Source: Paulinella micropora
Lineage: Eukaryota; Cercozoa; Imbricatea; Euglyphida
DNA: 64,000 nucleotides
NCBI GenBank assembly: GCA_009731375.1
Contig: BJOX01000068.1
Location: 1,011,120 to 1,075,119, forward strand
Reading direction: 5' to 3'
A program made the position numbers and the translations under genes. The notes under the pieces were generated by a model. That model was not told the DNA's origin. It made no database searches and worked only from the letters and a program-made list of their open reading frames with translations. Positions 10,237 to 20,575 of the stretch are shown here, in pieces (position 1 is the stretch's first letter; each line of letters opens with the position of its first letter).

Positions 10237-10884
10237 TGAGTTTGGATACAACCCCAAGTGATAAATACACAACGAACTCTTATTAAAAGACTCTATGGCT
10301 GCAAACAGCTCTAACTCCTAAGAGTAGGTGAAATACCAGTAAATAGCTGAGAGGTCACTTGTTTATTTACGTTGATTTCTACAGGTCACTTGTTTATTTA
10401 CGTTGATTTCTACTGGTTTGCAGACTTGGTTTGCAAAATACGATCTTGGGTGAACGTAGATTGTGAGTAGCTATTAGGCGACACTTGAAGTTAAATGTGC
10501 AAAGTACTTCAAGGTGGCTTCAAGTTCAAGTAATTGGTGTTCAAGTGGAAGTCCTGAACTTTCATTTGGGAAAGTCCTTCTGAGCCTAATGGCTGTGCAC
10601 GCAGTGCACGGCAAATATCATTTTTATGTTCTCTTGACTGTGTTCGCTAAATTTCACAGTAAATAATGATTTTCGGGAAATCGGTGGAAAAGGAGCAGAG
10701 AAGGGGAAAATGGCAATTGCTGTAAAAACTTTTATTAAATCGTTTGAAGTCATTCCTGGACGAAATCGAAAGCTAGTTAGTGAAGTCGAAACGTCGTGCA
10801 GAGGAGAATCTAAGGAATCTGTCAAAAACAGTAAAATGTCAACGGTAGTGGTTTTGGCCGGTGGTTAAAGTGCTCAGTCTGATA
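10237..10884. repeat. Dispersed repeat family R, copy 1 (possible LTR)
   Basis: About 648 bp, closely similar to 37631-38248. Both copies begin TGAGTTTGGATACAACC and end GCTCAGTCTGATA. This copy has an extra tandem duplication of about 34 bp (GGTCACTTGTTTATTTACG twice, 10350-10412). In - orientation it follows a purine-rich run (GTCTGGGGGGGAGC) downstream of the decayed pol genes, the position of a 3' LTR. However, its ends do not show the usual TG..CA and no second copy flanks those genes on the right. Confidence 0.6.
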
Positions 10885-11409
10885 GCTCCCCCCCAGACCT
10901 AACGGTTGAGTAGAGTTGCGTACAGGGTGAGTGACTAACGATTGGTCAGTGACTTGTCTCAGAAAAAAAAAAGTAGGAGAAAAGAGAAAGATGAGTTTCT
11001 TTAAACCCAGGAGGAGGATAAAAAGAAGTGCGTCGATGTGTAGCGCAGTGTAGACGGAGATCAGCCGGGGCCGGATATCGGGATGCGGAAGCGGGACTGA
11101 GACAATTGAGGCGCAGTAGCGATGCGTTGATATCGGGGAGCTGACGTCGAGCCGTAGGAAGCTAGGTGGCCATGTATCGCACAGCCGAGATGAACCAAAT
11201 TTAATGTACCAATTATGCCATGCCAATATAATCACTGAGGTGTTCAGATTCGATGAGGATGATTGTTGACCCGCAGGCATAAAAGGCGACCAAGGACTTA
11301 CAGGGATACTCTTGTCTAGGGACGATGGCGGGCCAAGTGGGAAAAGCGCTGGGCTGTGGCGGGTGAAGCCGGTACGATGGGTAAAACCCACTTGAGAGTG
11401 TTGAGGTGG
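10885..11409 (-). other. Region downstream of decayed gypsy pol
   Basis: Non-coding DNA between the pol 3' end and repeat R. On the - strand it finishes with a purine run suitable as a polypurine tract. It contains a short poly-A (10966-10975). No gene was recognised. Confidence 0.5.
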
Positions 11410-12639
11410 CTATTCCTTCGATGTAGCTTGTTTACCTTTCTGGAAGACATGAAGCGGGAAGGATTCGCCGGTGATGAGAGGGCCCTTGAGACGCTTAAGA
11501 ACGCTGGCGGGAAGTCGGCCTTTGTCTTTGTTGGTCTTGTGAGAGCGCCACTCGATGTGTCGATGAACGACTTGATCGTTTGTTGTGTCGAAGAGAAGAG
11601 GCTTCCAGTGTGCCAAGGGATTACCCCAGCGTTGGATAGTCGTTTGGTTCTTTGTGTCTTCGTAGATGGGACGGAAGAGTGGGTTCTTGTCTAGGGTCGT
11701 ACCGAGCTGGTGACCTACGAGGTCGTTTTCCTCGTTCTCTGGGTCCTCGTCTAAAACGATGCCAAGTTTAACCTGATCGCGGTCGATGAATGCTACGACT
11801 TCGCCGATGGTGTAGTTGACTGAGTCGTCGTCGTGATCGTCTACTGCGACTGTGTTGAGCGGAGCGAGGCCGTCAGTGGGTGCAGTATACGGAGCGATGT
11901 GTGAGCGGTCGATGCGTTTCAATACCTTGTTGGTCTTGAGATGGCGCAGCTTGAAGCAGTTTGAGCTGACCTGCTCAACGATGGTGTAGGGGCCGTCGTA
12001 CTGAAGAACGGAGGAGGCGGGAATGCCTTGCTTAGAAGGCTTGGGACGGTAGACGGAAACTGTGTCGTTTACTTTCCATTCCTTGACTGCCTTGCGGCGG
12101 CCTTTGTTCTTTTGAGCGACAGACCGGGCGCGGGTAACGGTGGCGTACGCGCTGACATAAGTTGTGACAGCGGTGCGGGCGCTGTTCAACAGTGCGATCT
12201 GTTCGGATGACTGTATTGACAGTGTCGGTGATGCGTCGAGGGCGGCGCTGGAAGCAGTAGCTCGGGCATTAACAATCTCCGGCGAGTCGAAGAAGTCCAA
12301 CGTGCAGCGGGGCTTGCGGGCGAGCATTCCTTCAAAGGCAGTAGTGCCGGTTGCTGTAGATACGTATGTGTTCTGAGCGAAGGAGAGAGAAGGGATGATG
12401 CTAGGCCAGTTGGTCTTTTCTGCCTTAGGGAGAGACTGGATAGCCGTGCGGATGGCTTTGTGGCGGCATTCAACGTAGCCGAGTTGATGATGCGAGTAGG
12501 GCGCGGTGGTGAGCCATTCGAGGCCGGCTACGCTGCAAAATTGTTTGGCCAACGTGCCAACGAAAGAACTATGATAATCGGAGAAGACGGACTCCGGAAA
12601 ACCAAAGATGTAGGCCCATCGATTGAGAATGAGTTCCAC
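11410..12639 (-). pseudogene. Decayed Ty3/gypsy integrase, C-terminal part
   Basis: A 409-residue frame. The second catalytic Asp is in VFSDYHSSF and the Glu in GYVECRHKA, followed by the usual post-core sequence (WPSIIPSLSFAQNTYVS) and a GPY/F-like module (LQYDGPYTIVEQ) that binds DNA during integration. The tail after this module is about 200 residues and not recognised. The first catalytic Asp (TIVDLF) lies in the overlapping frame 12569-14719, so a frameshift near 12.7 kb breaks the integrase core. Probably inactive. Confidence 0.8.
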
Positions 12640-14719
12640 TGTTTCTTCCGCGGATGTGGAGACGCATGGGATAAATTGGAGAAATCCCGAGAAAAAGATC
12701 GACGATGGTCAGTATGTACTGAAAGGTGACGCCGGGGATGCCGATGTGAACGTGGTCGAGGCCGATGCCCTGTCCTTGATGCGTCCATGTGAGCGATGAA
12801 TATCGGCCGTGGTTAAGGGTCAGGCGGGCGTGGACTAGTTGGCAAAAGTGGCAGTCACGGAGGGCGGCGAGGACGTCATGATGCATGATATCCGTACCGT
12901 CTGTGCGGAACCAAATGTAGCGCTCCTTGATAAAGGGGACGAGTGTCGGCGCTTTGGCGTGGTTCTGCATGAGGTGGGCATAATTGATGAGGGGACGGCG
13001 TAACTCTTCTGGGACATAAACCTTGACTGAAGATTGATCGGGATCAACGGTGACTGCGATACCTTGTCGGAGGGTTAGTTCGGCTGAGCCGGCGGAGACA
13101 GAGATGACGTCTTCGGTCCAGAGAGGGGCCGTGAAACTGTCCTGTCGTTGTGCGTTGATGATTTGCTGGCGTGTAACGCGCTGTGCATGCGATGTAGCAA
13201 CGAGAGGATAGATATAGTGTTGTTCCATTCCAAGTCCATGTACGAGCCAGACGAGGTTGTCGTCAAGGAATAAGATCTTCCGACATTGCTCGACGATTGT
13301 CTGTGGAAGAGTTTCATCGGGGACGCAATGAACCAAGTCTTGAGGCATGAGCAGAGCGAAAGGCTTGCGGAGAGCAAACATATCGCGGGCAACCATCGGG
13401 GAGCGTTCAGCAGAGGGAATGACAATGGCCAAGTCCCATGGGGCTTGAATGCTACGTAGAGTGGGGCCGCCGCGGAGGATCCGGCAAGACAGGGACTTGA
13501 GACGGGTATCCAGGGCCGCGTGCGTGCCTTCAACTGCTAACCAAAGGGTAGAGCCTGCTCGGGGTGCCGGAATGGTGGATAAGAGCTGGAGAGTCGCCTC
13601 GGCTTCGCCAATCAAGGTGGGCTGGCCGGGGGCGATGCAAGGGACACGTGAGAGACCGTCGGGGAGTTGGTTTTGCTTACCTGGTAGGTATTCGACTTTG
13701 AATCGAATCGTTTGAAGGTGTTCCAAAACCCAGTTGACGACCATGGGGCTGCAAGCGTGCCATAGCCACAAAAGGGGGCGGTGATCTGTGACGATGGTAA
13801 GTTTGTGATCGCTGGCATCGATGTAGTAGCGGCACTGTTGAATACCGTAGATGACGCCGTAGGCTTCACGAACGTAGGTCGCCCATCGTGTTTGCGTGTC
13901 TGTAAGCTTCTGGGAGAAGTACTGGATGACCGGAGCGTTGCGCTCTGGGCCATTATGAAGTGCGCCGCCAATGCCGATCTGGCTTGCGTCCGTCCGGAGG
14001 TAGAGTCGTTGCGATGGCCCATACTTCACCAGAATGGGGAGCGTAGTGAGGACACGGCGGAGCTTCTTCATACATTTCTGCTCATCTCGGGTCAGGTAAG
14101 GGGCACCGGAGGGCCGAGCGTGAGTGGATTTGAGAAGATTGGTCAGAGGTGCCACTAATTGGGAATAGTCAGGGATATGGGCTTGGATGAAGTTGGTCAT
14201 ACCTAAGAATGATCGGACTTCGGAAACGTCGGATGGGTCGGCCAGCTTGAGAATAGCGTCGACCTTGGAAGAATCTGCGGCGATACCTTTCTTGCTGCAG
14301 CGTTTGCCCAGAATGTTGAGCTCGCGATAGCCTAAGCGTAGTTTCCGGGCCGAACCGTGGAGGCCGGAGTCTCTCATAGCCTGAAAGATGCATCGGAGCT
14401 CGCGAAGATGGGTATCGAAGTCGTTGGGGCCGTCTGTGACGTCGTCGAGGTAGGCAGAAGCGGATTTATTCCAAAAGTCCAGATGGTTGAAGGACTTATC
14501 CATAGCGCGTTGAAAGTCTCCCGGGGCGCGGTGAACACCTTGAGGCATAAAATTAGGAACTAGGAGTCCTAAGGGTGTCCAAACAGCGAGAATATCGCGG
14601 CTACCGTCATCTGGATTGAGTCTCAGATGCGTGAAGCCGTCGACCATGTCGATAGAGCTGAGATAGTGCCAGCCCGCGAAGCGTTCGCAGTACTGATCTG
14701 GGTTGGGTAAACCTGGCAC
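12569..14719 (-). pseudogene. Decayed Ty3/gypsy reverse transcriptase, RNase H and integrase N-terminus
   Basis: A 716-residue frame. RT core with the active-site box YLDD (in SASAYLDDV) and the SEVRSFLGM block just after RT. RNase H follows with LRTDASQIGIGGAL, REAYGVIYGIQQ and TDHRPLLWL, then YLPGKQNQLPDGLSR. An HHCC zinc finger (H..H in YAHLMQNH, CHFC) starts the integrase. The order RT-RNaseH-INT is typical of Ty3/gypsy. The frame begins inside RT, because the preceding motifs are in the frame at 14809-15327, so at least two frameshifts separate the pieces. Confidence 0.85.
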
Positions 14720-14808
14720 AGGCAGGTGGAGGTTGTCGTTGGCACCGCGGTAGTCGTAGACGTTGCGTATGTCGCGGATGACCTCCTTTTCTAAGTCTTC
14801 AAACTTTC

Positions 14809-15327
14809 CTACGGGCAGGCTCGACTAGCCCAGGCACAATTTGCGGATGCCATGGACCAGAGGCCGGCTGTAAGAACGTCCATCGCCCAACCTTTGAGGT
14901 ATTGGTATACCGCTGGAGTCCAATTTGGGCATTGCACCGCAATTGGTTTAGCTCCCAGTTTGAGGATGAGCGACACGACAGTGTGATTGAAGACACCTGC
15001 TTTGTCTTGGAAGACATCGTCGAATTCTCCGAGGAGGGCCCATAGAAGTCGTTGTTGTTCTGCAGTGAGGCCGGAGTTGACGACTTCAGGTGCATATTTG
15101 GGCGCAGGCGGCGCGGTAAGTTTGGCGGCCTGTTTGTCTAGAAAGTCGCGGCAAAGTCTCTCAGAAATGAGAATCCACGGGGTGGTCTGTGTTCCACTAA
15201 CCGTAGCTGCCGTACAGTAAAGCATGCGCGGGTCCGGGCATGTTGCAGCGAGCTCCGCCATGGCGGGATCGAAGTATGGAGGATCTTTTACAGCGAGGAC
15301 TGTGACTTCCCGGTGGGGAAGAGCCAT
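14809..15327 (-). pseudogene. Decayed Ty3/gypsy pol, segment before RT
   Basis: The frame contains the conserved block that leads into gypsy RT: LLGEFDDVFQDKAGVFNHTV, then LKLGAKPIAVQ and the start of the first RT helix. It loses frame just before the RT core. The upstream part (TALFLPPDPSTM...) is proline-rich; no protease active site (DTG/DSG) was found here. Confidence 0.65.
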
Positions 15328-15574
15328 GGTGGAAGGATCGGGCGGTAAGAATAGGGCGGTGTCTGGAGAGGGCTCCAGACTTGGTTGTCACGCCCGATCC
15401 TGTTTGGTATTCAATCGTTGCTGGTATCCGGTGCCAGACCGAGCGTACATGTAGAAGTGGCGGCGCTGCGTCGGAGCCGCGAAACGATGCTGTGGGCGCG
15501 GAGGTGGCTTGTAACGCGGGTTTTGGACTGACCGAGGGGCTGTCTGACCATCATGGGCGGTGCGGCCCTGTTGG

Positions 15575-16555
15575 TTAGTCCGATTTTCCCGGTCGGGTTG
15601 GTACTTGCGGCCGGCGGATATTGGGTCCGCTTGGCGCGTTGGGCATGTTTGCGGTTCTTCTTGTAGCGGGGGTGGCCACCAAGACTACTGTTGAAAGCTG
15701 GTCGAGCTGGTTTCGGCTTAGGCTTGCGTATCCCAGTAGTGCAGTGGTGTCGTTGTGAAGGCAGTCGCCGTAGCCGCACTTGCACCACGGTTGATGAGTC
15801 CTGTCGAGGTGAAGCGCTTGCCATGCGAAAATGCCGTCGGGGACATTGTAGGCGAACTGGTTGATGTCAAGCGATGGCATGGTATCTATTAAATACCTAA
15901 CAGGATCCACACTATATTTCCCCTTGTGTACTAATTCAGCTAGCATCTGCCAGACGCGTTCTTTGTCTTCGATGCTGGCCACACCGTTCATGGCTCCTGA
16001 TGCATTGTAGAAGGCGCGGTCCAGGGAGTAAGGGATGATGAGGTTGCAGTTGCTGAAATAGTTGAGATCCGATAGGATCTCCTGTCGTACCGAAGTGCGA
16101 AGGCTGGGGTTGATAGCGGAAAGCTGAAATGCTGGCCGTGTAGGCCGGTCGCAGGGCTTACTACCTGCGCAGTGTTTAGCTGTGCAAATACACCATGGTA
16201 AATGGGGTGTAAGGCATGCTTTGCGTGAGGCCCGGAAGGCGAAGAGGCCATCGGGGAGATCTTGTCGGGTACAAGCGTCGAAGTTTGGCTCGTGTTGGAG
16301 GAGAGGCATACCCGTACGTTGTCCGATGTCGATCCAATGGGCCATCTTGTACCAGAGGCGGCGTTGCCATTCCGGGTCAAGTTTGTCCGTAAGGTAGGCG
16401 GTAGCAGCGTTGAGTCCACCAGATGAGACGCAGCAGATCCATTCCATGTGCACAAGATGGTTGAGCTGTTTCCAAATCTTAAGGCGCATGTCCGTTCGTA
16501 GGTCGGGATTGATGGCAGCAAGACGGAACATACCTGGGTAGATAGGCTGAGGGGC
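15575..16555 (-). CDS. Repeat-domain protein of unknown function, C-terminal exon (gene D)
   Basis: About 320 residues and not recognised. It contains two tandem copies of a domain of roughly 130-150 residues. Each starts with an AINP-x-LRT motif (FRLAAINPDLRTDMR; FQLSAINPSLRTSVR) and ends with PDG-x-FA and a cysteine cluster (LPDGLFAFRA..PWCIC; VPDGIFAWQA..PWCKC). A short N-terminal piece may come from an exon join just upstream. The frame ends 245 bp before the decayed gypsy pol on the same strand, so it might be an unusual gag of that element. The Trp- and Cys-rich modules do not look like a standard capsid plus CCHC knuckle. Function unknown. Confidence 0.5.
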   Translation of the reverse strand, partial: APQPIYPGMFRLAAINPDLRTDMRLKIWKQLNHLVHMEWICCVSSGGLNAATAYLTDKLDPEWQRRLWYKMAHWIDIGQRTGMPLLQHEPNFDACTRQDLPDGLFAFRASRKACLTPHLPWCICTAKHCAGSKPCDRPTRPAFQLSAINPSLRTSVRQEILSDLNYFSNCNLIIPYSLDRAFYNASGAMNGVASIEDKERVWQMLAELVHKGKYSVDPVRYLIDTMPSLDINQFAYNVPDGIFAWQALHLDRTHQPWCKCGYGDCLHNDTTALLGYASLSRNQLDQLSTVVLVATPATRRTANMPNAPSGPNIRRPQVPTRPGKSD

Positions 16556-16599
16556 TGGTTCGTGAGGGGCCTACTTTGTTTCGAGCCATTCCGCTTGTT

Positions 16600-17388
16600 G
16601 TCTTGGCCGGGAACGTAGGTATCCCACGCCATGCGACGGTGATGTCGCCGCAGTTGAGGAAGTCGATGACGATGAAGATGTGGCCGCAGGTGGTTGGCCA
16701 CTTGCCGGTTGGGCGAGTCCGGTTTTGACTCGTCGTCGTCGTCGTCTTTTCTCCGGTACGGAGTCGGCGGTCTGGTGTTACAGGCTGTCTTTGCGACCTT
16801 AGCTGGAGTAGGTGCAGGCTGCGTGCTTGCAGTACTCTGTGTAGCGGGTGTCGGAGCGGGGACTGATCCCGAAGTGTTGGTAGGCGTGGGGCCCGAACTA
16901 GAGCTCGAACTGCTAGAGCTGGTGCCGGAAGTTGGGGCGAATACCGCGTCGTCGAGCATTTCGACGTCGATCGGGTGGGCACTGGATCCCGGTAATCCGG
17001 TCTGTCCCTCCGGGATCATGCACACGTCGAATCCAGGGTCGATGAACATCCCCTGGGGGAAGCCGATGCGGTAGTGTCCGCGTGTTTCCAGTGGACTCAG
17101 CGTGTGGATCGGGTGGGGCAGATTCAGAAGTGCCTCGGCTTGAAGATCCGACTGAGACATCTTCATTTCGCAATAGAACTTGCGGAGGCGTTCTGTAGTT
17201 TCAGCTGCCTTCAAATTGATCCAGCGGCCAGTGTTTGTATGTTGATCCACCGGTAGTGCCGATTCTGCGTTCCGCGGCGCCCATCTCCGGATGTGGGGAT
17301 TGGGGTGGTAGTTTATCCGGCTATAAATGCATGGGACGCCAGAAGGATAACCTTTCAAACGTTTTTCTCGCGAGTACGGGTTGACCAT
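16600..17388 (-). CDS. Gene D, exon with Ser/Thr/Pro linker
   Basis: The frame includes a W/P-rich module (INYHPNPHIRRWAPRN, later HYRIGFPQGMFIDPGF). A Ser/Thr/Pro-rich stretch follows (near GPTPTNTSGSVPAPTP), then an acidic patch and a basic RRK/H-rich region. The left boundary is uncertain because the frame runs on out of phase into the next exon. The spacing of Trp, Pro and Cys resembles the neighbouring frames at 17437-17970 and 19.0-19.4 kb, so I group them as one repeat-domain gene. Function unknown. Confidence 0.45.
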
Positions 17389-17436
17389 GTCATAGTCGCA
17401 GGGGTAGGTGCCCGCAGGATGGTAGGCTACGTGGAT

Positions 17437-17970
17437 TTAGCGCTTGCCGGTCTGGCTGGCGATAAAATAAATAGCGATTTGAGCTATGATCCACTCCACG
17501 TTGTCGTATCGCTTCCAGTAAAATGTAGTGGACCATTTTATGTTGGAGGTGTCTGAGTTCTGTGGATCGATCCAGTTTGGGCACTGTTGAAGGTAGTTGG
17601 TAAGGTTGGTGTTGTTTCGGCCTCCTAATGACCATTGACCTTCCTTGGTTGTTATTCCTCGCGTCAATCCCTGCCAATTGTGTTGGAGGATATTGTCGAA
17701 GAACTCTTCATCACGCTTATTCATGTAGTAGATGGACAGGGAACTATGGTTGAAATAGTTCCGCGGAAGGTCGACCGTGCAGAGGTAGCTGCGTTCGCGT
17801 ACTAATACATTTTGGATGTCGTAGTAAGAGTCCGTCGCAGTGATCTTCAGCCATATGGGATCAATGCAGGGGAGTCGGTGGAAGTAGTGCTGAAGTGCGA
17901 AACAGCGTTCTCGTGTTGGTAACTTGAACGAGTAGCGTTGGTACCATGCGGTGCCGAATCCCTGAGCCAT
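17437..17970 (-). CDS. Gene D, internal exon
   Basis: A frame of 177 residues rich in Tyr, Trp and Asn (FHRLPCIDPIWLKITATD; NYLQQCPNWIDPQNSD). It resembles the other gene D modules in having an H/Y-x-P-C/N-P start and a W-rich end. The start Met at 17970 follows a possible acceptor. A 10-N contig join lies at 17989-17998. Not recognised. Confidence 0.4.
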   Translation of the reverse strand: MAQGFGTAWYQRYSFKLPTRERCFALQHYFHRLPCIDPIWLKITATDSYYDIQNVLVRERSYLCTVDLPRNYFNHSSLSIYYMNKRDEEFFDNILQHNWQGLTRGITTKEGQWSLGGRNNTNLTNYLQQCPNWIDPQNSDTSNIKWSTTFYWKRYDNVEWIIAQIAIYFIASQTGKR

Positions 17971-17998
17971 GGTGTATTGGCCTGTAGANNNNNNNNNN

Positions 17999-19030
17999 AA
18001 CTCCAGGGGAAAAAAAACTCACCTTCGTAAAGCGCGTCCATAATGGTGTTTCGGGGTGCTGTTCTCGGGGTGTTACCGACAATGAGTCCCAAGTACGATG
18101 ACACTTTGTATCCCCAAGGTCGCTCCGGATGATACGCCATACCGGTGCGGAAATAGTCTACGTTTCCGGTAGGCTCCACTTGGCGGCCGACGAGGGCTGT
18201 ACACAGAAGTTGCGCAGTACTTCGTCCGTGTGCCGGGCCAAAATGGAAGATGGTGGCCTTCAAAGGGGATTTCAGAAATTCATGCATCGTGATCGCGCCT
18301 TTCGGATGGTTGAGGATCTTTTCCACGGTCTCCTTTGTTAGTACGTCCTGGACCACTGTTTCTTCCTGAAGGAGGCGTTGGCGCAAGCGTTTAACTCTGA
18401 CTAGGCAGAGGGCTTCCGTGTTGACGACGCCGTGTCTTGCAACCGCGCCGTTGTCGATAAGACCCATCCCCAACGTGAAGTCGGAGAATGTCGAGTGGTC
18501 CATCTCATGAGGTATGTTGCGAGGAGGCCAGTAGCGTTGCATGAGGAACGTAGGTTTGTCACGACTGAGGCCGAACGTGGCTTCACCAAATTCGATATCA
18601 GAGCCACCCCAAGGGGTGTTCCCATACATCTGGCGAGGGTTCGTACGTATGTAGATCTGACTCTCCCGGGTGCGTAGAGGCGCCGTAGTGGACGACGAGC
18701 TCGATGTCGAGCTCGAGGACGAACTTGAAGTTGTGCTCGAGGTTGTGCTCGAAGTTGTGCTCGAAGTTGTGTTCGAAGTTGTGCTCGATGATGAGCTTGA
18801 CGATGAGCTTGCTGTCGAACTTGACGAGGCGCTCATAGACGAACTCGAGGATGAATTCGAAGCCTGATTCGGTGCTGCAGGCCATGGGAGGAAAGTTCGC
18901 GCCAGGAGCGGGTTGGCGATAAAGTTGTAGTGGTCCGTGTACGGGAAGACCATCTGCTCCGCGCATCTCCAGTGGATGTCGTTTTCCGGTGGCGGGATTT
19001 GGTAGGTTCCACGGGCGTTTTCTGCCGTGC
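17999..19030 (-). CDS. Gene D, exon with poly-Ser/Thr tract
   Basis: An open frame with a module IPPPENDIHWRCAEQM..HYNFIANP, a long Ser/Thr run at about 18.7-18.85 kb (AGCTCG/AACACAAC type repeats), then an ordinary globular stretch (TFLMQRYWPPRNIPHEMDHS) ending at the splice donor GTGAGT (18013-18018 on the - strand). Right of 19030 the coding frame appears to switch to that of 18833-20530. Function unknown. Confidence 0.45.
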
Positions 19031-20460
19031 GCAGCAACGATCGTGTTCCACTCGAGGGTAGTCCCAACCGCCTTCTACTGGAGTGACGTTGTCGGGCCAT
19101 AGTCCTTGGCTAGTGATCATCTGTTCCGGGACCCAATAGCCGAGGTGTGGACATTGGGGGTAAGTGCCCACGAAGCAAACGGATCCCATGGTCGGAAAGT
19201 AGTTCGCGTATACTTCCTTGACGATCCATAAGTCCTCGTCCGAAGCAGAAGCCTTTTTCTCCTCTTTGCGCTCGGGGATACAGCTTGAAGGTACCCATAC
19301 GTTTGGTACCGGTCGGACCTCCTTGTACGTCTGTTGTGGGTTCTGACCCGCGCGTAAAGTGGGGACTGGAGTCAGGCCTTCAGCTCGTCGAAGAATTTGA
19401 AAGGGATCTCCAATTGCGCGACGGACGTTTGGTTTCATTGGCGGTGCTTCGAATCCCGCGAGTCTGCGGCTCGGGTATTCGTGTAGAGGGCCGCGTCCGA
19501 CAATGGGGGACACATTTGTAAGCCGGGTCGGCCTACTAGTAGTGACCCTCCGTAGTCGAATTGTTATGCCAACGGGCCGAACGCTTCCTATGGTGGATAG
19601 CTCGGCTGTCTCGGCTGCCTCGGGTTCGGGATCCGGAGCCGGAGCACGTGCTTCAGTCTGGAGCGGCAATCGAGGAACTGGTGATCCCTGACCCTGTTTA
19701 AGGTTACGAACAAGGCCATCGCTTATTGGTCTTGCCGGCATACAATCTGCGGTCGCCACTCGTAGTGCTGATGACGACGATGATGACGAAGACTGAGCTT
19801 GAGGAAGCGCCAAAGAGGCGGCCGTAGATGGCGTAAGCAAAGTCGGTGCCAGCGGCACTAACGATGATGATGACGATGATGATGATGATGATGGTGATGC
19901 CCGATAGCTCAAGGAGCGGCTCGTATTCGAAGGCTTGCCTCGAAGTTGAGCGAGGTATTGTCGTGCCAGTGCGTCTTCCCTTTTCCAAGCTGATAGACGC
20001 CAAGGGCTAACTCCAATCTGAGAGGCATTCGGTGTATTTCCCACTTGAGAGGGAGGCGTGTCTTTCCATCCCTGGGCCGATCCACTCGTGGAAGGCGTGG
20101 CTGTCGCAGCAGCTGAAGATGGAGACTCTTCTGGAGTTGAGGATGCCTCCAGTTTCTGTCGTTTGGAAGGAGGAGTACCCGGTCTCTTCGATTCCAAATT
20201 CCCGGATCGGGCACGATGGGTGATGTGTTGAGTTTGCGAGGGCGTAGGATGGCTGGCTTGGCTCTCGCTTTCCTTTTCGCTCTCATTTTCGACCACTTCG
20301 ACTTCCAGTTCAAGTTCTTCTTCGTCTTCTTCGTCCTCGGCTGCTTCTTCGTCTTGCTCCTCGACCTCCTCGTCGGCCTCTTCGTCTTCGTCTTCATCCT
20401 CTTCTTCATTGCGAACCGACCAGCCAATGTTGCCGTCGCAAGGTCTTCTTTTACGTGAAG
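19030..20460 (-). CDS. Gene D, acidic and Ser-rich N-terminal exon
   Basis: The frame begins within LYGCQVNLFMSSRKRRPCDG, then has a very acidic stretch of about 70 residues (Glu/Asp runs, 20250-20420), a basic patch (PPSKRQKLE), poly-Ser, and finally a module (NYFPTMGSVCFVGTYPQCPH..LGYWVPEQM). Acidic region plus basic patch suggests a nuclear or nucleic-acid-associated protein, but that is an inference. Exon joins with the array to the right could not be phased. Confidence 0.45.
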
Positions 20461-20575
20461 ACATGAACAGATTGACTTGGCAGCCATAGAGGTGGGCGTT
20501 CAAAGTAGACAGAAGGTCGTGGGAGTTCAAGGGGAGCTGCAGTTTGGGACGGCGGTCGATGATTTTTTTGAATTT

